DNA of 64,000 bases, from assembly GCF_015751785.1 (NCBI RefSeq), contig NZ_JADOTY010000001.1, positions 5,828,001-5,892,000 of the forward strand, read 5' to 3'. Position numbers and translations under genes: made by a program. Source of the DNA: Micromonospora vinacea. Its GTDB lineage: Bacteria > Actinomycetota > Actinomycetes > Mycobacteriales > Micromonosporaceae. Below, piece after piece: positions 35,266 through 43,976 of the stretch. How positions within the stretch are numbered: the first letter of the stretch is position 1; each line of letters opens with the position of its first letter. The notes below the pieces were generated by a model. The model searched no databases. It worked only from the letters and a program-made list of their open reading frames with translations, and was not told the DNA's origin.

Positions 35266-36038
35266 GCCTCCAGGCCGGTGTGGGCCGACCCGGCGTCGAC
35301 CGGGTGGCCAAGGTAGACCTCCTGCACGCGCGGGTCCGCCTGGACCTGCGCAACAGTGCCCTCGCTGAGCACCCGGCCGGCGTGCAGCACTGTGACGCTG
35401 CGCGCGAACCGACGCAGGAAGTCCATGTCGTGCTCGATCACGACGACAGTGCGATCCCGGCTCACCGTCTCCAGCAGGACGCCGGTGGCGTCGCGTTCCT
35501 CGTGGCTCATCCCGGCGACCGGCTCGTCCAGCAGCAGCAGCCGCGCGTCCTGCACCAGCAGCATGCCGATCTCCAGCCACTGCTTCTGGCCGTGTGCGAG
35601 CGTCCCGGCGAGGTGCGCGGCCCGCTCGGCCAGACCGATGGTCTCCAGCGCGGCGGCGACCTCGTCGGGGACACCCCGGCGGCGGCGGGCCAGGGTCGCC
35701 CAGCTGCGCCGGGCGCCCGCCGCGATGTCGAGGTTCTGCAACACCGACAGCTCCTCGAAGACCGTCGAGGTCTGAAAGGTCCGCCCGATGCCGAGCCGGC
35801 TGATCCGGTGCACCGGCCGGCCGAGCAGTTCCTCGTCACCGAAGCGGACCGAGCCGGTGGCCCGGACCAGGCCGGTGATCGCGTCGACCAGTGTGGTCTT
35901 GCCGGCGCCGTTCGGCCCGATCAGGAACCGGATGTCGCCGGCGGGCACTTCCAACGAGACACCGTCGACGGCGGTGAACCCGTCGAAGCTGACCCGCACG
36001 TCACGGACGGACAACCCGTCCAACCGCTCGCCGCTCAT
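35262..36038 (-). CDS. urtD: Urea ABC transporter ATP-binding protein UrtD
   Basis: 258 residues. Walker A GPNGAGKTT, motif IGRTFQTSTVFEELSVLQNL, signature-like LAHGQKQWLEIGMLLVQDA (HGQ replaces SGG, normal for UrtD), Walker B LLLLDEPVAGMS, and H-loop VVIEHDMDFLRRFA. Partner of UrtE in the transporter. Its stop overlaps urtE and its ATG overlaps the urtC stop by four bases. Confidence 0.93.
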   Translation of the reverse strand: MSGERLDGLSVRDVRVSFDGFTAVDGVSLEVPAGDIRFLIGPNGAGKTTLVDAITGLVRATGSVRFGDEELLGRPVHRISRLGIGRTFQTSTVFEELSVLQNLDIAAGARRSWATLARRRRGVPDEVAAALETIGLAERAAHLAGTLAHGQKQWLEIGMLLVQDARLLLLDEPVAGMSHEERDATGVLLETVSRDRTVVVIEHDMDFLRRFARSVTVLHAGRVLSEGTVAQVQADPRVQEVYLGHPVDAGSAHTGLEA

Positions 36039-37220
36039 GCCGCCGGCACCTCCGTCCGCTCGGCGCGTCGTCGGCCCAGCGACAGGAACCCGCGCCGCAC
36101 CGGCTGCGCGCCCACCTCACGGCGGCGGGTCAACGCCCACAGCGACGCCAGGCCGCCGGGAAGGAACGCCACCACGACCACGAACAGCAACCCCTGAAGG
36201 TACGTCCAGGTACCCGGGAACCGCTCGGAGAGGGCGGTACGCGCCCAGGCCACCGCCACCGCGCCGAGCACCGGCCCGAGCAGTGTCGCCCGGCCGCCCA
36301 CAGCGACGCCGATGACGAACTCGATCGACGGGACGATGCCGATCAGCGCGGGCGAGATGATGCCCACCGCCGGCACGAACAGCGCACCGGCCAGCCCGGC
36401 CATGCCGGCCGCGACCACGTACGCCACCAGCTTGACCGACGCCGGGTCGTAGCCCAGGAAGCGGACCCGTTCCTCACCGTCGCGGACCGCCACCAGCAGC
36501 TCGCCGTAGCGGCTGTGGATGAGCTGACGGGTCAGCGCGAGCAACGCCAACAGCGTTCCGGCGATGATGAAGTACACCATCCGCTGGTTGACCGGGTCGT
36601 CCAGGTCGTAGCCGAAGAAGCCCTTGATGTCGGTGAGCCCGTTGGTGCCACCCGTGGTCCCCTGCTGACCGATCAGCAGGATCACCATCGCGGCGGCGAG
36701 CGCCTGACTGAGGATGGCGAAGTACGCGCCGCGGACCCGGCGGCGGAAGACCAGCGAGCCGAGCCCGAAGGCGACAGCCATCGGCAGCAGCACGGTGGCG
36801 GGCAGCGCGAACCACGGGCTGGCGAACGGCCGCCACCACAGCGGCAGCTCGTCGAGTTGCCCGTACAGCTGCATGAAGTCGGGCATCCCACCCGGGCCCG
36901 CGTCGGCGAGCTTGAGGTGCATGGCCATCGCGTAGCCGCCGAGGCCGAAAAAGACGCCCTGGCCCAGGGTGAGCATCCCGCCCCGGCCCCAGGCGATCCC
37001 GATGCCGACCGCGACCATGGCGACGCAGAGGTACTTGGAGCAACGCCAACCGGAAGTCCGACAGCACCAGCGGGGCGACGGCGAACAGCAGCGCCGCGCC
37101 GAACGCGAAGCCGGCCAGGGTCCGCATCCGAGACCGGCCGGAAGGCCGACCCGGTGGTACGGCGCCGGCAGGCGCCGGGTGGACGGCGGTGCTGGGTGGC
37201 GCGGGGGTGACGGCGGTCAT
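36035..37220 (-). pseudogene. urtC: Urea ABC transporter permease UrtC, frameshifted
   Basis: ATG 37220 overlaps the urtB stop (ATGA). The first about 61 codons read MTAVTPAP up to SDFRLALLQ; the conserved continuation KYLCVAMVAVG then WGRGGMLTLGQGVFFGLGGY is in another frame starting at 37036. Family proteins have LLGKYL at this spot; here CTC-C-AAG replaces CTC-GGC-AAG, so two bases are missing at 37037 (or one is extra). The downstream 334 codons to 36035 are intact with 8-9 membrane helices and the NGLTDIKGF block. As sequenced, full UrtC is not made; restart at ATG 37018 would lose the first helix. An assembly error is possible. Confidence 0.88.
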
Positions 37221-38104
37221 GCGAGGCTCCTGGTCCGCAGTGTGAACAGGCCCTGTGGCCGCCACTGGAGGAACGCGACGATCGCCACGAACACGATCAC
37301 CTTGGCGACGCTGAGGGTGGTCAGGTACTCCCCGGTGGCCTGGAGCACGCCGAGGGCGAAGGCGACGATCACGCTGCCCTTGAGCTGGCCGATCCCGCCG
37401 ACCACGACGACCAGGAAGGCGTCGATGATCAGGTTGGTGCCCATTGTCGGGCCGATCGGGCCGAGCAGGGTGAGGGCCACCCCGGCGAGCCCGGCCAGGC
37501 CGGAGCCGAGGAAGAACGTCGTCCGGTCGACCCGGGAGGTGGCGACGCCGGACACGGCGGCGAGGTCACGGTTCTGCACCACAGCGCGGATACGACGCCC
37601 GAGCGGGGTGAGTCGCAGCGCCAGGGTGAGCGCCGAGACGGCGGCCAACGCCAGGGCCAGGATGAACAGCCGGTTGTTGGCGATCGTCAGCCCGCCGGGC
37701 AGCGCCACGTTGCCGGTGAGCAGTTCGGGCGCGCGGGTCTGCACGTTCGGGCTGCCGAAGATGTCCCGGGCCAGTTGTTGCAAGATCAGTGACACACCCC
37801 AGGTGACCAGCAGGGTGTCCAGTGGCCGGGCGTAGAGCCGGCGGATGAGCAGCACCTCCAGCAGGACACCCATGGCGCCGGCGACCACGAACGCCACCGG
37901 CAGCGCGACCGCCAGCGACAGGCCGGCGCCGGTGATGCTCTGTTGCAGCACGTAGGTGGTGTAAGCGCCGGCCATGATGAACTCACCGTGCGCCATGTTG
38001 ATCACGTTCATCTGGCCGAAGGTCAGCGCGAGGCCGAGCGCGATGAGCAGCAGCACCGCGCCGATGCTGATGCCGGTGAAGAGTTGACCGAAGAGGACTG
38101 TCAC
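37217..38104 (-). CDS. urtB: Urea ABC transporter permease UrtB
   Basis: 295 residues from GTG 38104, the typical size of UrtB. About eight membrane helices; conserved FGQMNVINMAHGEFIMAGAY near residues 30-50, LRLTPLGRRIRAVVQNRD (the loop contacting the ATPases) and SGLAGLAGVALTLLGPIGP. Forms the channel with UrtC. Preceded by a hairpin in the urtA-urtB gap. Confidence 0.92.
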   Translation of the reverse strand: MTVLFGQLFTGISIGAVLLLIALGLALTFGQMNVINMAHGEFIMAGAYTTYVLQQSITGAGLSLAVALPVAFVVAGAMGVLLEVLLIRRLYARPLDTLLVTWGVSLILQQLARDIFGSPNVQTRAPELLTGNVALPGGLTIANNRLFILALALAAVSALTLALRLTPLGRRIRAVVQNRDLAAVSGVATSRVDRTTFFLGSGLAGLAGVALTLLGPIGPTMGTNLIIDAFLVVVVGGIGQLKGSVIVAFALGVLQATGEYLTTLSVAKVIVFVAIVAFLQWRPQGLFTLRTRSLA

Positions 38105-38132
38105 GGTGGGTACTCCGAACTGGTGGTCGGGT

Positions 38133-38172
38133 GGCCCGGGCGGGGCGCGTCGCCGCGCGGCCCGCCCGGGCC
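38133..38172. promoter_or_regulatory. Stable hairpin between urtA and urtB
   Basis: Perfect 12-base arms 38133-38144 and 38161-38172 (GGCCCGGGCGGG) with a GCGCG/CGCGC inner stem. There is no T run. In solute-binding-protein operons such a structure commonly protects or partly terminates the upstream message so that the binding protein is made in excess. Confidence 0.6.
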
Positions 38173-38179
38173 GGCGTCG

Positions 38180-39424
38180 TCAGCTCAGGCCGCTCGCCCA
38201 CGGGTAGGTCTTGAGGTACGGGTCCGGCGCGACCGGCTTGCCGGAGTTCCACACCTCGGTGATCAGACCGTCCGCGCCGATCTTGCCGATCCGGGCGGTC
38301 TTGGCGATGTGCTGGGTCTTGCCGTCGACGGTGACCAGACCCTCCGGCGCGTCGAAGGTGATCCCGTCCGAGGCGGCGCGGACCTTCTCCACGTCGAAGG
38401 CGCCGGCCTTCTCGACCATCGCCTTCCACAGGTGGACGCCGACGTAGGCGGCCTCCATCGGATCGCTGGTCGGCTTGTCCGCGCCGTACTTCGCCTTGTA
38501 CGCGGCCACGAACTTCGAGTTCGCCGCACCCGGGGTGGTCTGGTAGTAGTTCCAGGCCGTCAGTTGGCCCTCCAGGTACTGGGTGCCGATGCCCTTGACC
38601 TCTTCCTCGGCGATCGACACCGACACCACAGGCATCGCGGCGGCGGTCAGGCCCGCGGACTTGTACTCCTTGAAGAAGGCCACGTTGCTGTCACCGTTGA
38701 GCGTGTTGAAAACCGCGTCCGCGCCGGAGGATTTGACCTTGTTGACGATGGTGCCGAACTCGGTGGACCCGAGGGGTGCGTAATCCTCACCCAGCACCGT
38801 CATCCCGTTCGCGGTCGCGTACGCCTTGATGATTTTGTTGGCGGTACGGGGAAAGACGTAGTCGCTGCCGACCAGATAGACCGACTTCGCGCCCTGCGAC
38901 TTGAGATAGTCGAGCCCGGGAACGATCTGCTGGTTGGTCGTCGCTCCCGTGTAGAAGATGTAGGGCGACTGCTCCAGACCCTCGTACTGCACCGGGTAGA
39001 ACAGCAACGCCTTGTTCTTCTCGAACACCGGCTTGACCGCCTTGCGGCTGGCCGACGTCCAACAACCGAAGACGGCGGCCACCCGGTCCTCGGAAATGAG
39101 CTTCTCGGCCTTCTCCGCGAACGTGGGCCAGTCCGAGGCGCCGTCCTCACCGACCGGCTGGATCTTCTTGCCGAGCACGCCGCCGGCCGCGTTGATTTCT
39201 TCGACGGCGAGCATGATGGAGTCGCGGACGGTGACCTCGCTGATCGCCATGGTCCCGGAGAGCGAGTTGAGCAGGCCCACCTTGACGGTGTCGCCGGAGA
39301 CATCGGCGGTGACGCCGGTCGCGCCACCCTCGTCGGTGGTCTTGCTGCCGCACGCGGTCATCGCGGCCGCGGCGACCAGGGTCATGGCACCCGCCAGGAT
39401 GCGGCGGCCCCGGAATAATGACAT
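38180..39424 (-). CDS. urtA: Urea ABC transporter substrate-binding lipoprotein UrtA
   Basis: 414 residues from ATG 39424. Signal peptide with lipobox MTAC; mature lipoprotein faces outside. Type I periplasmic-binding fold of the UrtA/AmiC class: VKVGLLNSLSGTMAISE, RVAAVFGCWTSASRKAV, LFYPVQYEGLEQSPYIFYTG, and PMEAAYVGVHLWKAM near the end. The YPVQYEG and SDPMEAAY blocks are strong UrtA signs. First gene of the transport operon. Confidence 0.93.
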   Translation of the reverse strand: MSLFRGRRILAGAMTLVAAAAMTACGSKTTDEGGATGVTADVSGDTVKVGLLNSLSGTMAISEVTVRDSIMLAVEEINAAGGVLGKKIQPVGEDGASDWPTFAEKAEKLISEDRVAAVFGCWTSASRKAVKPVFEKNKALLFYPVQYEGLEQSPYIFYTGATTNQQIVPGLDYLKSQGAKSVYLVGSDYVFPRTANKIIKAYATANGMTVLGEDYAPLGSTEFGTIVNKVKSSGADAVFNTLNGDSNVAFFKEYKSAGLTAAAMPVVSVSIAEEEVKGIGTQYLEGQLTAWNYYQTTPGAANSKFVAAYKAKYGADKPTSDPMEAAYVGVHLWKAMVEKAGAFDVEKVRAASDGITFDAPEGLVTVDGKTQHIAKTARIGKIGADGLITEVWNSGKPVAPDPYLKTYPWASGLS

Positions 39425-39579
39425 CTACTCTCCCTGCGGTGCACTCAAGTGGCGAAAGGACGGTCGGTGCGGTCCGATGGAGCTGACGTGGGCGATGCCA
39501 TGGTCGACGGGTGGACGCCGCGCAGGGCACCGGATCGGATATGGGCAGAGAAAGCGTCGACCGGCATGATTGCGCGGGT

Positions 39580-39606
39580 GTTTCCCGGTCCTTAATTGAC
39601 TGTTTC
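39580..39606 (-). promoter_or_regulatory. GlnR-like binding site upstream of urtA
   Basis: On the minus strand GAAAC-N6-TTAAG-N6-GAAAC, which matches the spacing of the actinobacterial GlnR box (gTnAc-n6-GaAAc repeated): two perfect b sites and one imperfect a site; the outermost a site is not matched. About 155 bases before urtA. GlnR control of urea uptake under nitrogen limitation would be expected. Confidence 0.5.
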
Positions 39607-39630
39607 CGAGGGGCCGCCGCAGCGCGCACG

Positions 39631-39672
39631 AAAAACGGCCGACACCGTTGGGAGGAAACGGTGTCGGCCGTT
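39631..39672 (-). terminator. Rho-independent terminator after the UrtA/AmiC-like sensor gene
   Basis: Perfect 16-base stem (39657-39672 with 39634-39649, AACGGCCGACACCGTT), 7-base loop, followed on the minus strand by TTTTT (39635-39631). Ends the transcript of the gene at 39844 and isolates urtA. Confidence 0.9.
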
Positions 39673-39843
39673 CGGAGAGACGCAAGATAAGTGCCACCAC
39701 AATGGTCGACGGAGAAATCCGTCGACGGTGGGCACGCAATGGTGAGATCCGGCCCCGTGGCCAGATACTTCACACAGGAAGCATCTTAGGGCGGGATCGG
39801 GTGGCGCTGTCAAGGGTCGGATGGGCCGACTGCCGTGCCCGGT

Positions 39844-40926
39844 TCAGAGCTGCGCGAGCACCGTGAAGTCGAGTCCGTCGGCCTCGGCCAGGTAGATGCG
39901 CTGACGGACGTGCCGCTGACGCAGCCGCAACCGGCCACGCGGCCCGTGGTAGGCGACCGTGTCGGCGGCCGTCTCGATGGCCCGTACGTCGAGGGTGCGG
40001 GCCTGGCCGATCAGCGCGGCGAGCAGCATCACGCCCTCGTAGCAGGACTCCCCCAGGCTGCCCAGCGGCGGTGCCTCCACCCCGAAGCGCTGCGCGAACT
40101 CACCGTGGAAGTCGAGATTCTCCTGAGTGACCAGCCCGGCGAAGAAACCCGCCGTGCTGTACAACCTCCGGGTCGCGCCGGCACCGCTGGCCAGCAGCAT
40201 GTTCTCGTCCATCAGGGTGCTCAGCCGCAGGCAGCGCTGGTCCAGACCGGATCGGGCGAACGCGCGGTTGAACCGCACCGCGTCGGCACCGACCAGCAGC
40301 ATCAACACCGCGTCCGCGTCACTGTGCTCGATGCGGCGCAACACCTCGGTGAAGTCGTGCGCGTCCAACGGTAGGAAGTGCCGGCCCACCACCTGCCCAC
40401 CGCCGCGTAGCGCGTACCGCTGGGCCGCCCGCGACGTTCGGCGCGGCCACACGTAGTCGTTGCCCACCACGAACCAGCGACGCACGCCCTGCTCCCCGGC
40501 GAGCAGCCGCATCGCGGGCCACAGTTGGGCATCCGGCGTCTCGCTGGTCAGGAAGACCCCTTCGGTGCGTTCACCGCCCTCGTAGAGTGCGGTGTAGACG
40601 TAGGGCACCCGGTGCGCGACGCGGGGCGCCAACGCCTGCCGCACCGAGGAGATGTGCCACCCCGTCACCCCCTGCACGGCTCCCACCGACACCAACGCCT
40701 CGACCTCGGCGGCCACCTCGGCCGGCGGTGCGCCACCGTCGACCGGCACCAGCCGCACCTCCCGGCCCAGCACGCCACCGCACCGATTGATCTCCTCCAC
40801 CGCGAGCTGCGCGCACAGCTCACAGGTGGGGCCGAACATGCCGGCCGGCCCGCGCATCGGGTAGACCAGCGCGATGCTGACCACGGCACGGTCGACGGTC
40901 AGCCACGGCGGTGCCGGCGCGGACAT
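39844..40926 (-). CDS. Cytoplasmic UrtA/AmiC-like ligand-binding protein
   Basis: 360 residues from ATG 40926 (GTG 40932 is possible). Homologous to UrtA and AmiC: VSIALVYPMRGPAGMFG, CAQLAVEEINRCGGVLGREV, RVPYVYTALYEGGERTEGVF, FVVGNDYVWPRRTSRAAQRY, and GESCYEGVMLLAAL. There is no signal peptide or lipobox, so it stays inside the cell, like the amide sensor AmiC. AmiC works by holding the antiterminator AmiR; no ANTAR gene is present. Instead it faces a MarR gene. It lies between urtA and the urease genes, so it may sense urea or an amide. Ends at its own terminator. Confidence 0.85.
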   Translation of the reverse strand: MSAPAPPWLTVDRAVVSIALVYPMRGPAGMFGPTCELCAQLAVEEINRCGGVLGREVRLVPVDGGAPPAEVAAEVEALVSVGAVQGVTGWHISSVRQALAPRVAHRVPYVYTALYEGGERTEGVFLTSETPDAQLWPAMRLLAGEQGVRRWFVVGNDYVWPRRTSRAAQRYALRGGGQVVGRHFLPLDAHDFTEVLRRIEHSDADAVLMLLVGADAVRFNRAFARSGLDQRCLRLSTLMDENMLLASGAGATRRLYSTAGFFAGLVTQENLDFHGEFAQRFGVEAPPLGSLGESCYEGVMLLAALIGQARTLDVRAIETAADTVAYHGPRGRLRLRQRHVRQRIYLAEADGLDFTVLAQL

Positions 40927-41022
40927 GAGCACATGATTGCCCGGCCCACGACGGAAGACCAGCGCTCACCACTGGCCGGGACGACTCGCTACGATGACAG
41001 GGCCACCGGACCAGGGAGTTTC

Positions 41023-41526
41023 ATGTCAGACGTGCCCGGGGCGCCAGCTGACCTGCTGCGCTCGCTCACCCGCGCCGAACGGCTGCTCTCCCGCCGGTTG
41101 GGCGCCGTTCTGGCCGAGGACGAGCTGAGCATCGAGGCATGGCGGGTGCTCTGCCTGCTCGCCGACGGCCAGGGTCACCCGATGAGCGAGGTGTCCACCG
41201 AGGCGTCGCTGCCGCCGGGCACCCTCACCAAGCTGGTCGACCAGCTCGTCGACCGCAACCTCGTCTTCCGGCGCATCGATCCGATCGACCGCCGACGCAT
41301 CCGGGCGTACCTGACCGCTCGGGGCCGCCGCGAGCACGCCCGCCTGGACGAGCGGGTCCGGGCCAGCATCGCCGAACTGGGCATCACGGAGATGGTCGTC
41401 GCGGAGACCAGCGAGCCGGGCATGCCCCCGGCCGCCAACCTCGTACGCCAGCTCGACGACCTGATCGGCCGCCTCGACCCGGCCCGGCAACGAGTGCACG
41501 CCGACGCGGCCGGCCCACACCGCTGA
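41023..41526 (+). CDS. MarR-family regulator
   Basis: 167 residues from ATG 41023, with GGGAG five bases before it. Winged helix: LSIEAWRVLCLLADGQGHPM, SEVSTEASLPPGTLTKLVDQ (recognition helix), DRNLVFRRIDPIDRRRIRAY (wing). TACGAT 28 bases upstream of the start is a -10 candidate. Divergent from the cytoplasmic sensor gene (96-base gap), so the two probably regulate together; the target may be the urea genes on either side. Confidence 0.88.
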   Translation: MSDVPGAPADLLRSLTRAERLLSRRLGAVLAEDELSIEAWRVLCLLADGQGHPMSEVSTEASLPPGTLTKLVDQLVDRNLVFRRIDPIDRRRIRAYLTARGRREHARLDERVRASIAELGITEMVVAETSEPGMPPAANLVRQLDDLIGRLDPARQRVHADAAGPHR

Positions 41527-41627
41527 CCCCTTCCCCCTCCCCGCTCCGGGCTCCGGGCTCCGGCTCCGGGCTTGCGGGGCAATCGGCACGGCCTTGAGCG
41601 CGGCTCGCCCTCCCACCCCACACGGCA

Positions 41628-41679
41628 GAGAGCGTGATGTCTGTGAGTCATCACGATGACTCACAGACATCACGCTCTC
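41628..41679. repeat. Perfect 25-base inverted repeat with 2-base loop
   Basis: Arms 41628-41652 and 41655-41679 (GAGAGCGTGATGTCTGTGAG outward), loop AC. It stands between the convergent marR and ureD genes and could stop transcription from both sides, though no T run follows. The DNA itself could extrude as a cruciform. Confidence 0.9.
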
Positions 41680-41768
41680 GAGAGAATCCGCCAGGCACCG
41701 TCGTGCTCTGCACCAACCTGGCCTCGGGAAGACCCGGCAGGACCGGCACGCGGCCCGGTAGTGGCTCC

Positions 41769-42485
41769 TTAGACCGTTAGGTGGGCGCGCAGGGTGTGCG
41801 CGTCGGGGGCGGTGGCGGTCCACAGTGTCGCCGGGCCGCCGGCCAACGGCAGCCGGGCGACACTGCCCTCGGCCATCGGAGGTTCGGCGGGTTGCGACGG
41901 GTCGACCACCAGCAGCGATCCGGTGGCCGCGGCACCGTCGAGCACCGCCGGACCGGCCCAGCCCGGCGCGTGCGGTCCCACCGCGAGGGACTGACGCAGC
42001 AGTGGTCGACCCGCGTAGTCGACCTGGGTGTGCACGACGGCGCCGCCGGGCGCCTCGCCGTACCGGCCGCAGATCAGCTCGTCGCGCCAACGCACTGTCG
42101 CACCGGCGGCCAACTCGATCCGGGACTCGGCGAGGTGCGCGCAGCCGGCCGCCGCGACCAACTGTTCCGGAAGCCAGTGCAAGGTGGCGCCGGCGTGCAC
42201 CACCGCCCGCACCGCCATCCGGGAGACGGCGCCCGCGCGACCCGGCAGGGCGATCGACGCCGCGACACTAAGCACCCGGACCGCCGCGCCGGGCCCAACC
42301 TCGATCTCCAGGCGCAGGTCGTCTCCGGCAAGCGGCCCGGCCGCCCCGCCGACGAGGTGCACAGTGGCGACACCCCCGTCGGTCGGGGTCTGGCGCAACA
42401 GCAACGGCGTTTCGCCGTGCAGCTCGACCAGTGCCGTGCCACCCCGACCGTCGGCCCGGGCGACCAGCCGGGCGAGCGCTCGCAT
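41769..42485 (-). CDS. ureD: Urease accessory protein UreD (UreH)
   Basis: 238 residues; ATG 42485 overlaps the ureG stop. UreD blocks: TPLLLRQTPTDGGVATVHLV, GGAAGPLAGDDLRLEIEVGP, ATLHWLPEQLVAAAGCAH (the HWLPE motif), and WRDELICGRYGEAPG. UreD binds apo-urease and, with UreF and UreG, guides nickel and carbon dioxide to the active-site lysine. Shorter than enterobacterial UreD but normal for actinomycetes. Last gene of the urease operon. Confidence 0.9.
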   Translation of the reverse strand: MRALARLVARADGRGGTALVELHGETPLLLRQTPTDGGVATVHLVGGAAGPLAGDDLRLEIEVGPGAAVRVLSVAASIALPGRAGAVSRMAVRAVVHAGATLHWLPEQLVAAAGCAHLAESRIELAAGATVRWRDELICGRYGEAPGGAVVHTQVDYAGRPLLRQSLAVGPHAPGWAGPAVLDGAAATGSLLVVDPSQPAEPPMAEGSVARLPLAGGPATLWTATAPDAHTLRAHLTV

Positions 42486-43252
42486 CAGACCGGACCGACC
42501 GGGACGGCCAGCGGGTGCACTGCGGCGTGGTGGGCCAACTCGTGCCGGATCCAGTCGGCGACCGACGTCGCCGTGGGGTCTCCCACGATGGACAGGAAAA
42601 GGGTCGGGAGGTCGCCGCGCCGGGCTCTCGCGTCACGATCCATGACGGAGAGGTCGGCACCCACCATCGGCGCCAGGTCGGTCTTGTTGATCACGAGGAG
42701 GTCGGCGGCGGTCACCCCCGGCCCGCCCTTGCGGGGCACCTTGTCCCCGCCCGCCACGTCGACCACGAAGATCTGCCGGTCGACCAGCCCTCTACTGAAG
42801 GTCGCGGTCAGGTTGTCCCCACCGCTCTCCACGAGGACGAGGTCCAACGGGCCGACCGCCTCGGCCAGTTCGTCGACGGCGTCCAGGTTGGCGCCGATGT
42901 CGTCGCGGATCGCGGTGTGCGGGCAGCAACCGGTTTCCACCGCGCGGATCCGGGCCGGGTCCAGCACTCCGGCCCGCCGGAGGAAGTCGGCGTCCTCGGT
43001 CGTGTAGATGTCGTTGGTCACCACACCGAGCCGCAGTTCGTCGGCGAAGGCACGGCAGAGCGCGGCCACCAGGGCGGTCTTGCCGGAACCGACCGGGCCG
43101 CCGATGCCGACCCGCAGGGCACGTCCGGCACGCGCCAACGGCGGATGGGGGTCCACCCCCGGCTCCGGGTGGGTGTGCGGAACGGTCTCGTCGTGGGGTG
43201 GGGTGGCCGGCGGCGGCGTGGTCGGTTCGACGGCGGGCACAGCGCTCGGCAC
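42485..43252 (-). CDS. ureG: Urease accessory GTPase UreG
   Basis: 255 residues from GTG 43252, seven bases after the ureF stop; an upstream in-frame start would lie inside ureF. His/Pro-rich amino end (HTHPEPGVDPHPP) for metal, P-loop GGPVGSGKT, the nickel pair in ETGCCPHTAIRDD (the CPH motif), ESGGDNLTATFS, and NKTDLAP for guanine. GTP hydrolysis drives nickel delivery to UreC. The carboxy end is in the expected place. Confidence 0.93.
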   Translation of the reverse strand: MPSAVPAVEPTTPPPATPPHDETVPHTHPEPGVDPHPPLARAGRALRVGIGGPVGSGKTALVAALCRAFADELRLGVVTNDIYTTEDADFLRRAGVLDPARIRAVETGCCPHTAIRDDIGANLDAVDELAEAVGPLDLVLVESGGDNLTATFSRGLVDRQIFVVDVAGGDKVPRKGGPGVTAADLLVINKTDLAPMVGADLSVMDRDARARRGDLPTLFLSIVGDPTATSVADWIRHELAHHAAVHPLAVPVGPV

Positions 43253-43259
43253 AACGGTG

Positions 43260-43976
43260 TCAGGACGCAAAGAGACGCACCTCCCAGGTGGCATGGATCT
43301 CGGCATGGATGTCGGCGAGTGGAGCGGCGGCGGCCGGTAGCCGCTCCGGTGGGTCGTCGGCGGCCCGCGCCGCGTCGGCGGCCGTGCCGTCGCAGGCGTC
43401 GGCCAGGCCGACCAGCAGGGCCTGGACCTGGTACGGGTCGAGGCCGAGCAGACGTACTCCGGCGCTGGCCGCTCCGGTCAGCGTCCCGTACGCGGCGATC
43501 GTGGCGGTCTCGACGCGGGACAACCCGGCCGCCGCGCAGAGCAGCCCGAGCACCAGCGGTTGGTGTGCGCCACCGGGCGTCGCGGGCAGGTCGGCGAACG
43601 GGGCGTTCGGCCAGACGGTCCGGCCGGCACGCAGCAGGGCCCGGCCCTGTCGGCGCGAGACCGCCCGTAACGCCGGGGCGGCGGTACGGGCGTCCAGCTC
43701 CGCGTCGAGCCGAGCCAGCGCCCCCGACCGTCGGGCCGACCGGGCCGAGCCGGCCGGGTCGGCGGTCTCGGCCACCGCCGCCCGGTGTGCGGCCGCCGCG
43801 AACGCCGCGCCGACCAGACCGGCGGTGGCCAACCGTCCGGCCAGGAACGCCTCCAACGAGGCCAGGTCGGTGACCCGGCCGGCGGCGACGGCCGCCTCCA
43901 GACCACCGGAGTGCGCGTGCGCCCCGGCCGGGAAGCGCCCGTCGGCCAACAACAACAGCAGGCTCGGCGTCGCCAT
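43260..43976 (-). CDS. ureF: Urease accessory protein UreF
   Basis: 238 residues, all-helical: LLLLLADGRFPAGAHAHSGG at the start (the P-x-G-x-x-x-x-S-x-G block), RQGRALLRAGR, GLSRVETATIAAYGTL and a final LADIHAEIHATWEVRLF. UreF links UreD to UreG and enforces fidelity of activation. The start overlaps the ureC stop; ureG follows after seven bases. Confidence 0.9.
   Translation of the reverse strand: MATPSLLLLLADGRFPAGAHAHSGGLEAAVAAGRVTDLASLEAFLAGRLATAGLVGAAFAAAAHRAAVAETADPAGSARSARRSGALARLDAELDARTAAPALRAVSRRQGRALLRAGRTVWPNAPFADLPATPGGAHQPLVLGLLCAAAGLSRVETATIAAYGTLTGAASAGVRLLGLDPYQVQALLVGLADACDGTAADAARAADDPPERLPAAAAPLADIHAEIHATWEVRLFAS

Larger units (their letters stand above)
39425..39843. 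other. Gene-free region upstream of urtA, 419 bases
   Basis: Holds a GlnR-like site (39580-39606), a rho-independent terminator for the gene on the right (39631-39672) and presumably the urtA promoter between 39425 and 39580. It is less GC-rich than its surroundings. I see no small gene. Confidence 0.5.

Noticed and set aside
35266..35580. Upstream start for urtE
   Set aside because: Would lie inside urtD; ATG 35265 gives the family length of 231 residues.
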